A DNA stretch of 64,000 bases, from contig NC_086386.1 in NCBI RefSeq assembly GCF_036588685.1, forward strand, positions 46,919,878 through 46,983,877, in the 5' to 3' direction. The DNA comes from Mytilus trossulus. Taxonomy: Eukaryota; Mollusca; Bivalvia; Mytilida; Mytilidae. The notes beneath the pieces are model-generated. The model saw nothing but the letters and a program-made list of their open reading frames with translations. It was not told the DNA's origin and did not search any database. Numbering within the stretch: the first letter of the stretch is position 1; every line of letters starts with the position of its first letter. Made by a program: the position numbers and the translations under genes. Positions 37,130-48,800 of the stretch are shown piece after piece.

Positions 37130-37335
37130 AGGCTTTTTTAAGTTAAGGAACAGATCGCCTTAGCTGTTCTTGACAACATTTTACAATTGTTTTTGTCCTC
37201 AATGCTCTTCAACTTCCTAAATGCGTCTGGCGTATATACAAATTTTAGTCCTTGTATCTATGATGAGTTCATTGTAGACGAAACGCGCGTCTTGCGAAAT
37301 TTCAATCCTAGTATCTTATGATGAGTTTATCTACA
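37130..37335 (+). repeat. GACGAAACGCG repeat, truncated
   Basis: A second copy right after the inverted repeat, with GATCGCCTTAGCTGTTCTTG and GACGAAACGCGCGTCTTGCG. Confidence 0.55.
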
Positions 37336-37547
37336 TCTAAATAGCAGATAATGAAGTTAATGGATATTTTCTTTTTTATAATAAAACGTTACACGTTTGT
37401 GTATTGTCTGTCTCATACGCCTGTCTGTTCTTTGTTTAACGTTCCTATCCCTGTCTTAAACTGTAATCCGCTTGTATTACGCTTCACTCAAACAAAGTGT
37501 AGTAGTCAGCCGAAAACCAGCTTAAACCTTTCTATGAAGACAACATA

Positions 37548-37685
37548 AGGGGCCAGCTGAAGGACGCCTCTGGGTTCGGGAATTTCTCGCTACATTGAAG
37601 ACCTGTTGGTGACCTTCTGCTGTTGTTTTTTCTATGGTCGGGTTGTTGTCTCTTTGACACATTCACCATTTCCATTCTCAATTTT
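37548..37685 (-). repeat. Dispersed mussel repeat (ACAACAACCCGACC family), inverted
   Basis: Reverse complement of the first part of 26,678-27,094: GAAGACCTGTTGGTGACC, GGTCGGGTTGTTGTCTCTTT, CCATTCTCAATTTTAT. Confidence 0.7.
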
Positions 37686-39095
37686 ATAAGAGAATGTATG
37701 AAAAGAAAACTACTTGGCACCCTGATTTCAAAATCAGAATAAAACTAAAGACAACAGTAGTATAACAATGTTCAAATGTCATAAATATATCGAGAGAAAA
37801 CAAATCCGAGTTACAAACTAAAACAGAGGGAAACACATCAATTATTAAGAGAACAACGGAAAACAGAAACACTGAAGTGCATCAAAACAAACACCAACAT
37901 ACTGCATCATTATGATTCTGCCAAATAACATACTTCAGATGTTCGCAACTTTAAGACTATAGATTTTCAATCATTGTTATTTGAATTTTTGAATTTTGCC
38001 TTAAACTTTAGCATTGGAGCTTCAATTATCTTTTATTGTTTGACAAAGTGCTAACATAGCCAACCTAGTCTCGTTTTGATATCATGTCATCAAAATATAA
38101 ATATGAATAAAGGATTTACACAAAAAGTATATTTAGCTGCATTGATTAAAAAATCTATCAATACTGACGACAGTATTATTAATATTAGTTGAGTCACCAA
38201 TGTTATCCAATAATTATTAAACTAACATCGGTACCAGTTGTAGGAAAGGGCTAAAGATGGGCGAAGTTCATTACAACCGCAGCCAGTTAAGCTTGGTATA
38301 CATTATCAATTATAAAACTGCTGGGCTAATTGAACCAAAAACATAACCTTAAACACCTTTATATATAGAAAAATCTGGCAGGACAAATTATTCAGTATGT
38401 CAAGATCTCTTCCTACTGTCCGTTTGGTCAAAATTAATGGGCTGCACCTTATATAGTTTACTGCCCTGTATTAACAATGTTCCCCATGTTTTTTTTTTGC
38501 TTTTCATTGAAAAGTAAAAAATCATATTGTTGTTTATCTCTTCTTAACACGTTTATCAAACTAAAACGTGTGTTTTAATTACACAAAATGAAAGTCTATG
38601 ATATAGACAGAAAGTGAAACCATTTCAGTCTAGTCACAGAAACTATTTCGAAGTAGTTTGTAAATGGCTAAAAACGGAGTTATGAAAATTCTAAATGATC
38701 TGTCATAAGGGAATGACACTCTGTGGCAATGCTTGGTAACAGTTATTTTGAGGGGTCGGGCCTTTTTATTTCAGGTGAAAAATGTTTTTAACAGTTATGA
38801 GTTATGAGTCTTTTTGTTTCGATAATTAAAAATATACAGGAACAGACTAATTTTCATAATAAACATTTATCAACTTATAATTACCTTCTAAAACAAATTA
38901 TTTGATTTCCTCAAAACATTAGAATCAGTGATGAGTTTATATTTAAAAACTATGCCCTCAGCAGAAAGTGACTGATTGGTGCCTAAGTTACAGTCGGGTG
39001 ACTATGAGTTAAACATTATTTTTTAACTGTATTAGAAATGTAAAACTGTAAAACAGTGAATGCAATAGATAGACAAATGTTCTCAAAAAAGGAAA
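37686..39095. other. AT-rich spacer
   Basis: No protein-like frames and no strong repeats recognised. Confidence 0.4.
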
Positions 39096-39097
39096 AT

Positions 39098-39260
39098 CAC
39101 AAAATTACTGAACTCCGAGGAAAATTCAAAACGGAAGGTACAAATGGCAAAATTAAAACCTCAAACGAAGGGACAACGACTGTCATATCCCAGACTTGGT
39201 ATAGACATTTTAATAAGTAGAAAATGGTGGATTAAACCTGGTATAGCAGCTAGCTATGGT
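39098..39260 (+). repeat. Dispersed repeat (CCCAGACTTGGTATAGACAT family)
   Basis: Runs from ACTGAACTCCGAGGAAAATT through GGACAACGACTGTCATATCC to GTGGATTAAACCTGGTATAG. The inverted partner is at 40,870-41,040. A 116-codon open frame from 39144 starts inside it and is not a gene. Confidence 0.65.
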
Positions 39261-39375
39261 TCAAACAATAAAACTATTTCACTGGCAAAGGAATGTTTTC
39301 AATATATCTATATCTGTTGGATTAATACTTTAACAGAAGTTATGCTGCAAGACATGGATTTGACAATGAAGTTCA

Positions 39376-39494
39376 AGAGGAGTGCCAATACAAACCATGC
39401 GGTTGTGTGTCCTGTTAAACATGTATTTGGCAATCTAGAACTGACTCGTATTGTCTTTTCAATTGAAAATTTCAAAAGCCAAATAAACATGTAA
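39376..39494 (+). pseudogene. Decayed C-terminal exon of a short-chain collagen C4-like gene
   Basis: The DNA from AGTGCCAATACAAACCATGC matches the C-terminal piece at about 35,946 with substitutions, and its translation RSANTNHAVVCPVKHVFG lines up with GSANINHAVVYPVEPVCG. About 30 bases encoding PCPPY-like residues are deleted, and the Cys that should follow is Phe. The flanking block AAAGCCAAATAAA is shared with the 36.07 kb locus, so the duplication included non-coding DNA. Confidence 0.55.
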
Positions 39495-40869
39495 TGTTTT
39501 TGTCATTACACACTCTAATTTTATCGATTCGACTTATTTCAATTTGCACATTTTATGTTTGGCTAGCTATAACCAGGTTTAGCCTAGCATTATCTTCGGA
39601 AAAATACTTATACAAAGGCAGGAATATGACAGATGTTTCCATTCGTTTTGTTGGTTCATAAAGTCCAACATTCGATTCGATATTGACTTCCTCCTTTCTT
39701 GAATTTACTTTCGAGCCCGGTATTCGCATTTTATCCGTTTACATACAATAACAATAACATCTATACACTTAATTTAACTCATCAATTAATTCTAAAACCG
39801 ATTGTCATAGAAAGAGTGTTGATGGTATCAGAGACATAGGTATGCAGTGAGGAGAATCATTCTTACCATCCGATTTCTATGACTCTCTGTTTCGCAAAAT
39901 TTTGAACACATACACATTACTTTTTGTGGATACTGGTTTAAAATTACGTCGGACTAAGATTTAAAAAATTCTATCACACTGACGTTCATCAATTTAAGGA
40001 AACACTTTTTTGTACCAAATCGTAAATTTTAATGTCATTATACCCAAATTCAGACTCGCCATTGCCTGTATCCTGTATACAGATCTACTCAATCAATGTA
40101 CCATTCACACATAGTTTAATGACAATACACATCAGTTCACACTGGAATCAAGAGTGTGAAGTTAATGATCTGATCCATTGATGACAGGTACACCATTACT
40201 TTACAACTTGTTTTACGACTTCAATGCAAAGCACATGTTCAATATATTTTAAAAGAGTATAACAAAGACCTACCAATTAGCAGTGAGAATAAGTCAAATG
40301 TAACTATTGTGACAAATAAGATTAAAAAAATGCCCACTTAAATTGAAAACTGTCTGTGTGATAAACTTAGAATGTTGAAATAGGAACGCGAAGGCTAAAG
40401 GTAATTTATGAACTTAACATTCTATAAGTCTTTGTCAATCTTTGTAATTAGCAACTGTCTTTTACTGAAATCAAAGTAAGAAAGACAACCAATCCATGGA
40501 ATATATCATCTGCTTGGCAATATTTACTCCATACACAGGTGCTACAGGACAGTTTCTTATGTCAAGTTGAAGTCATTTTATTGAAGTTCCCATGACTGAC
40601 AATTTTTAAATTCAAGTCAACAAAGTCACAAAATTTGTATTTTTTTGGTGAGAGAACATCATCAATGTGTAAATACCCGGACATGTGATTTATACCTCTG
40701 TAAGTCTGGTATAAAGGTAACAAAGATAAGGTTAAGTCATGTTGAACAATTATGATTTTGAATGTTGAGAGGGTTGAATGTTTGACATTGTATGCTATTA
40801 GAGGGTCCAAATAATGTGTCTAATCATCCACCTTTTTGCAAGAGAAGGGTCCCAGCTATTCATAATAAT

Positions 40870-41040
40870 GCTGGCTATCAATGAAAAGTCTTCCTGTACC
40901 AAGTCAGGAATATGACTGTTCTTGTTTATTCATTTTTGATGCGTTTTGTTATTTGATTTTGCCATGTGATTATGGACTTTCTTTATTGATTTTCCTCTGA
41001 GTTCAGTACTTTTGTGATTTTACTTTTCATTCATCTTCAT
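40870..41040 (-). repeat. Dispersed repeat (CCCAGACTTGGTATAGACAT family), inverted
   Basis: CCTGTACCAAGTCAGGAATA, GTTATTTGATTTTGCCATGT and TTTCCTCTGAGTTCAGTACT, the reverse complement of the 39.1 kb copy. Confidence 0.65.
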
Positions 41041-43513
41041 AATATTAGCATCAGACTTGACCCATGCTTAAACAAGACACTGGCCACAAATATGTCAAAT
41101 ACATTTTCACATTTTTATTTATGATAACAATTTTCTCTTCACAATACAAGTGTTAATAAGTTTTAAAAAAGAAATAATAAAGAAATAAATTATACAATAA
41201 AAAATATCAGTTTTAAAATTTATGATTATATTCTAGTTCCTTTGTATATATAATACTTATGTAGAAATTACCCAACTTATATTTCTTATGCAAAACAGGT
41301 ACAGGTCAGAGGAAATATGGTTAACATTATATTAGACAATTTGAAAATATTTCCATAACCCTGTAAAAAAAAAGTTAGCTCAGCACTGTTAATTTTTGAT
41401 TATCAAACTGCAGTTTAAGAACTATTTTAAAATGTAAATAATGCTTGTTATGATTATTAAACTATTATGCAATCTTTAAGGATGTACTTAAGCGAGTTGT
41501 AGTAATTTGTGTAAGATTCCCTCCTCCCCCATGACACCTATTTTTTTTTCATATAAAACTTCAATAGCTCATAAAAGGTCATTTACCAAAATTTGAGCAG
41601 ATTCTAGATTTTTTTTCTTTCGAGTTGAGAACCAAATAATACCAATGCAAATGTAAGGTAAAAGTCGGAGTCAGCCTTTTCTTGACATTTTGAAAAAAAA
41701 AGCTCCATATTTTACCAATATTTTTAGCTTATTCTGTTTCTTAACAAATGCTCTTCCGACTTATAGTATCATTTTTAATTCTTGGTATTTTTTTTTAATT
41801 TCACCTTAGTACTTCCTTAAAAGCTTATAATTTGTGAATACAACAAAATAGTTTATATCATAGTTTGATTGTCAGAACAAAGAGTTACTCATCACAGAAA
41901 GATGTAGACATTTCAAAATAGAGAAGCAATAGACCACTTTTGAGTTCATCTGTCACAGGAAAAAACTCGACAATTAGGCATAACTTTGTGACATCATATA
42001 CCAGGTAGAGGGGGTCGCCTGTATCCCTGCACTATCAACGTTCATCAAGCGTCTAAGTGATCGTCATTGTGCAGGATAAACTAGAAATAATTTTTGTTTC
42101 GTAGGTACTTTTAAAAGCACAATTCCCTAATGACAGCAGTGCTGATTGTCAATTATGAGAATTAAGTTTGCCAAATAAATCGTGCAATATAGTATTATAA
42201 TTTTCCAACCACTCGCTCAACATTGAATGGAAGTGACAATGCCCCTAAACGCACAAATGATGTTCACTAAAACCAGATTTTTTGACTGAAATGCATAGAA
42301 CTCGAAAGTTGTCTATTTCAGTATAATTTGAAGTAACAAAAATTTATCTTAGGATCAAAAACAACTGAATAGATCCGAACAAGTTAGATATGCTACCTTT
42401 AAAAACTTTTACATAACATAATATTAAATTATTGATATAAGCTAAGAAGCAAGGCTGTCATAGCATTTTTAATGTATTAAATCATTATTAATGCACAAAA
42501 ATGGATACATTTATAAATCAAATTATTAATAATATCATATCACTATTTTCATCTATATTTGCAACATGTATAACACAAAAATAAACAAACGAAAAACACA
42601 GCTCTGACTAGAAATCATGATCTCTAATATTTCTCTTTTTAATGAAAGACAATGCTTAGTAATTGTGAAGCTTAAGGAATCAATAACTGGTTGAGAAATG
42701 GATAAACAAATTTCATCAGTGTTTTTAAAATTCTGTCATAATTTAACCTAAAGATAAAAATTAGTTATCTATTAATTATAAGACAAATTCAATCAACTCA
42801 CATAAATCTTAAACTGCATTACCTCAATCTAGTTTGCAAATACTACTACAAAAGTGCGGACTATACACGACCAAATACGGTATTACCAAAACCATTTCTA
42901 TTAGAGAAAAGAAATCTTTGGCAAGCATTTCAAACAATAAAGGGTTGTGTAGTTAAGTAGTTAGTATAAACAAAAGCCTTGAACTATGAAGGAAAAATAA
43001 AACAAAAACACAATGTAACTAGTTATATTATATTTTTTAGTTTGTGAACCCTTATGGGATTCTATTAGATCTCTCACACTGCGACCAATCAAAAAGGTAA
43101 GCAAGTGCAGAAACCTTATCAAGAAGATTGAAAAACATGATTATATATGTTAACTGAGAAAAACAAAACATGACAAAATACAAGTATATATATACAATTA
43201 ACATTCATGTAGAATTCATAGTACTTGAAAGGATTAACATCACAATTTTACTGAGATTGGAATACTGTAATAAATGCTTAAAATGATAGAAATGCTTTGC
43301 AGCACACAATTCCTATTTGAATTGAAATTGCTTTAAAAATGAAAACCATTCATCACAGTTTTCTCTCTGTGCTATTTTCTATGAAAGTATGTACCCTGTT
43401 ATGGTCAGGTCAAATACTATTGTTTCTTGACTGTGTGTGTCCAAACAAGATCTATTACAAAGTGTGAGATGTTTTAGTTTGTCTTTTATGTTTGAAAGTA
43501 GTGGCTACACAGA
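41041..43513. other. AT-rich stretch, possible long 3' UTR or spacer
   Basis: No exons or family repeats identified. On the minus strand this is downstream of the ATP8A stop codon, so part of it could be 3' UTR; several TTTATT sites (minus-strand AATAAA) exist but none can be singled out. Confidence 0.35.
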
Positions 43514-43727
43514 TACTGTGGATTCATTTATTTTCATGGGTATGAATTTTCTTGGATTGCTGAAAACCTTGCATTTTCGTGGATATTTGATTTTGTGGTT
43601 TTGTCAATCTCTGTATGAAAAGCCTATTGGAAATATGTTATTCCTTGAACATTGGAATTCGTGGTTCACCTGTATCCACGAAATCCACGAAAATTGGTAT
43701 CCAACGAATAATAATGAATCCACAGTA
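43514..43727. mobile_element. MITE with CTGTGGATTCATT termini and TA duplication, copy 1
   Basis: The left end TACTGTGGATTCATTTATTT and right end AATAATGAATCCACAGTA form imperfect inverted termini, with TA on both sides as for Tc1/mariner-type insertions. The interior has further paired pieces (TTTTCGTGGATA and ATCCACGAAA). A 99-codon open frame across it is not a gene. A second copy is at 62,951-63,159. Confidence 0.8.
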
Positions 43728-45809
43728 CACAGTTAAATGCATACCAATTCATCATACCAAATTGATACTGTAAATGTTGAAAATTTCACACTAGGTTATG
43801 TATACAATCATGTTATTGTGAAGGAAATATAAAAACCATACCCTAGCATCAGTTGTTGTTCAAAAATCTAAGCAAAGTGAACTAATCTTAAAATAAATAC
43901 TATGTGGCATTTTAACCTATAGCTGTTCACTTTTTACTCATTGTGCTTGGATGAAGGGTTGTCTAATGTAAAGTTAGAAATTATTGTGTGCATTTATTAT
44001 TGCGATTTTGTGATTTTAGACTTTTTAATTTTTACGATTTTCAGAAAACTCACAAAAATAAAAACCTCACATTAATTTCTGAATTTACAGTATTTGGCAT
44101 TTGGCACTGATACCGCATCTTCTTATATTTTAATTGCTTAGATATTCACATTTACAGTAATATAGTAACCTGTATTTTGTCTTTAAAAGTGTCATAACAA
44201 AATAAATAAGACTTAATTATCTATTACAGGATTTCCAATCTCAGCTATAACTGCCTTACATTATTGAATGCACCTGATATTTATTCTAACATAGCAAAGA
44301 TAAATATACTTAAATAAACTAAAAATATGTATAACAAAAATTATAAAAAAACAACAATGCACCACTATTTAAACAATAAATCATCCTTGCAAAATTAAAT
44401 ACTGAGGAAAGTGTCAATGGAGATGAAAATAGTGAATGTGTGTGAATGATTATGAAAGTATGAAGAATAATTCACTAACGTACAAAAAAATCCTAGAGAG
44501 AGCAAAATATCCCAATCAATAAAAGAATAATTAAGATGACCAAATTGATACAAAGGAGAAGGTACGATAAGGTCTGATTTTAGCCTCAAATTTAAGGTTC
44601 ATCTGACGAAAGATTTTGAACACTTTTTAAACACTTAAGTGTCTATTTCAGTTGATTCAATTAGTTGAAGTGGAAGATTTTAACTGATTTACTCCGCTCC
44701 GATTCTAGCTTAAACATGAAAAATGTATCATATTTGACAAAAAATGTCACTTTTCCGATGGTTTTTGTCACAAATGATAGTGGCCACATCCGTGTTCATC
44801 TTCAACTTTTATATATGTTATGCGTTATCATCAAATACAACTTACATTTCAATATAATGAATGAACACAAATGAGGCCACTTTCATTTAAGACGGATATC
44901 ATCTAAAATTTAACTAAAATGCTAAAATTGTGAAGATTTCAATAATTTAACATGACTTATGATGCTAGTACCCGATATATGTGTATTGTATTGTCAAAAA
45001 CAGCCCATATTCATGTAGCAGAAGCATTTTACTTTCTAATAAATAACTAAATGTTTACGTTTAAACAATTTTGTAAAACTGCTATATTTAGGGGTCATCA
45101 AAGGTGTCTTACTGGACCTACTCCTTTCAAGGTATATATTTAGAATGAAAGAGGTCCAAACAAAAAAAGAATGGAAAAGTCATTACTAAGAAAAAATCTA
45201 TAGTATTAAAGAATTGTGATAAGGTTCAGCTTGCAAATATTTTGACTATTTAAAGGCATTATGCCGCATAACTCTGGAACTTTCTACATATAATTTTAAT
45301 TTTTAATTCAAAATGAAGATGGGAAATAATACTGTCATTCAAAATATGAAATAAATGTAAGATTGGTAGGAAGAGAATGAAGATGATTTTATCTAAAGAT
45401 TACATGTTCTTTTTATAATCCATTATCTAAGTATTTATGCTAAAATTTCAAAAATTATAGCATCAAATCTGTATCCTAGTAATAGTTATTAAGCCTGATT
45501 AGAATTATCTCTAATACCTCTAGTTCTTTCTATGTCAATTATCTGCATGTTAAAAAAAAATCTAACCATTGAATTAAATTAAAGTTTCAAATAGAGTAAG
45601 CAAAATCAATCATAATAAAAATAATTTATAACAGTAAAGATAAAAATGCCATTGTATATTTTTTTTCATATAGTCCGTTTTCTTGTAGTAACATAACTAC
45701 CATGCTGACTTTACTGAACTGTACATAGTTCTTACAGAGCTAGCTCTGTGGAGTGATACAACAGCAAGTTATACAATACTGGAGTTCTGTAGAGTGATGT
45801 GACTGTCAA
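43728..45809 (-). other. Downstream region of the ATP8A gene, probable 3' UTR plus spacer
   Basis: Follows the stop codon of the minus-strand ATPase. AT-rich, no reading frames of note. Minus-strand AATAAA candidates include 44280-44285 and 43993-43998. The transcript end cannot be fixed from sequence alone. Confidence 0.4.
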
Positions 45810-48800
45810 TCACAAGCCTTCAGGTTTTTCTTTAGAGCTGTCATAGTATCTGATCAATTCAGCCTGAAATTATATTGAAAACTTGGAATAATTAGATAAA
45901 TGAATATAATGCTATTCTATAACTGATATCAGGAGGCAATTTTTAAATGAATACTGTAATGGTCTCATTATAAACCATTTTAGTTTTTGATTACTGAATC
46001 ACAGACAATAGGCATATTATCAATACTATAAATAAAATATGGGCATTGGGAGGAAAAAAAGTCCACACTGATTTCTTCGCATGATATACAAAGACACACT
46101 TTCTTTTCGATTGTCCTATATTTAAGGGCATACAATACAGTCACAGGAGAGGTATTGACGTTGCCAACTTAAAAATGTTATTTTTAGAGATGTCAAACTG
46201 TGAGATTTCGTGAAAAGAGGCATTTTTCGACTGAATTTTATCATTCAAACTGATTTCACTTTTAAACTAGTTCATGGACCCTCTATTTTACAATGGCATT
46301 TGGTTTGATTACGTAAGAAGATTATTTGTACCAAATTTCAATGATGCAACTTTTTTTAAATTTGATAAATATACAGTAAAAAAAATAATGTTTTTTTTCT
46401 ACATTAATGAACATTTGATAAATTCTAGATATTTCTGAACAAAATATTTCATAAATTTATATGATACTTGTATGAAAGAGAACTTATAAATAATTTGAAA
46501 GTTCCATATCAGGAAAGTCACCTCCCAAAACATCAATATAGTATGTGTTTCTGTCTGGAGGAAAAATACATCATCAAATCCGAATTTTGAAAAAATATCA
46601 GAAATTTCGACCTCATTTTACACAAAAAGAAGACCATGCAGGGTATATTTTTTATAACATTTTTGATTTAAGCAGGTAAAAAATAGCCCATATATCTAAA
46701 AGGAAAAATTCTCACCATCAGAAATAAATTAGTTTTTTCTTTTGAATCGTTTCACAGTTTGTCATTTCAGAAGTCTTTAATTTTTGCTTACAGATGTGGA
46801 TCAGTTAATATCTTTTGTACAAATTTTTGTGGATTAAAAAAAAAAAAAAAAAGAAGGTTTGTTGTGGCTATTTGATTTCATGCTTTTACTTAAGTTTTGA
46901 CCTGATAAGTTCGGGTCAAAGTTATTAACGTCGGTTCAAACATTATGACGTCGCTGATATGTCCGGGTCAAAGTTATTAAGGCCGGGTCAACGTATTTGA
47001 TGTCACAAAGACAAGATACGGAATAATATTAAGAGCTGAACAGAGTGATATAGACAGTGGGACAACCGATAAATTATAGTATTGGTTTTGCTCATTGTTG
47101 AAGGCTGTATAATGACCACTTGTTGCTTACATCTAAATGCATTTGCTTTTGGTAGCTCTGTGATAGTTGTCTCATTGGTATCATACCACATCTTATTTTT
47201 ATAAACAGGTTGTTATACTTGATTGAGTTAGTACTTGTAATTTTCTTTACTACTGAATATCATATTATAAACATACAGCCCTTAGATGAGGGTGTTAGGG
47301 TTGATAAACAGAAAAGTGAAAAAATTATCACCAAAGATGAAGCCCAAACTTTGGGTCAGACAGGCCATAATTTTCAAATTTCAAATGCTACATGTCAAAT
47401 TAAATGAATGGATAATACAACAATTTTGCATAAAGTATAATAAATCCTATTATCGCTATTTTGTGCATTTTTCCTTTGATCTTTTTTTGTGATAATTTTC
47501 ATATCATGCTTCTCGCTTGAAATGGAAAAAATATAACTAGAAACTAAGGAGGCCACGTGGCGTTGCTAATGAAATTGACATGAAATTGACAATGTCGTCA
47601 TAGGTAAAATAGCGATAAATAGATTATCATTGGTCATCTCAACTCGATTGCTTTTCTCACTTTCGCTGTACCAGCTCAAGTGAGAAAATCAATCTCGTTG
47701 AGATGATCAACGATAATCTATAATTCTTATGTATAAAAGACAACTAACCTGTCCCATAACTCCATGTTCTTCTTGTGAGAAAGCATAACCATCTGAAAGA
47801 AAGAAAAAAAACATGATTTCTGTGAAATTATTTAACAGAGTCTAATTTAGGGAGGGAGGAGGGGCCTTATGGAGCTTCATATGAGATAAATGCATAGACT
47901 TTTTACATAAGTATCAGGCAAAATCCTGGATATGCACCTCTTTCACATGGGTATCAGTAACTCTCACAAGACCCTAAGATATCATCACTAAAACAAGTAA
48001 AGTAATTTGTTGACTATGATGTATTTGCTGTTTAAGAGTATAACATGAAGTAGTAAATGATTTTGATATATATATGGATTGTAGCAGAAAAATTAAGTTG
48101 AATGATTGAAATACTTGTATAACACTTCATATAGAAGTTTTTTCATGCCACTTTAAACCTGATTTCAATTGTATAGCCTTCTTGCATATATTTGATTGAT
48201 TGATTGATTTATTTATTGATTGCTTAAGGTTGTGTGAGCACAAAAAGGCTATGTGGCTTCAACAGATATTTTCATGAGGAAGAGGTTCTTGTGTTATTTT
48301 TGACATAAGTGCCAGTTATAAAAAAAATTAAATGTAAAGACAAAAATACCAAACTCCAAGGAAAATTCAATAAAAGGGGAACTGAAAAAAAAACTATTGC
48401 TCTACAATATCAACTAGTATCCACTGGTAAACAGTAGTTTATAATTTTTCAAGCAGCTATTGATAAAATTTAAATTGAACCAGTTGCCAGAAACTGGTTT
48501 ACATATACATACCATATGCTGTAATATATATATATGATTATTATTAAAGTTAGTAGTCTGACATTCTTGAAGAAGTATCCATGCATTAGAAGTCTCGTTT
48601 TATAAAACCTGATAGCTTGTCTTTTTAAAATGTGTATATACTAGCAGTCATTCAGAGTATTCAGGAACAATTCATTCATGAAGGAAAAGAACATTTTAAA
48701 ATCTTTCAAAGAGGCTCATATCAAGCAAAAGATGTGAAACAGCAAAACATTGATGGAGAAGAAAAGTATTGAAAAATGTTTTTTAATGCTTAATTGCTTC

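Noticed and set aside
39144..39494. 116-codon + strand frame
   Set aside because: A chance join of a dispersed repeat and a decayed exon; its start lies in the repeat.
43437..43736. 99-codon + strand frame
   Set aside because: Covers a MITE from end to end; no protein family resemblance.
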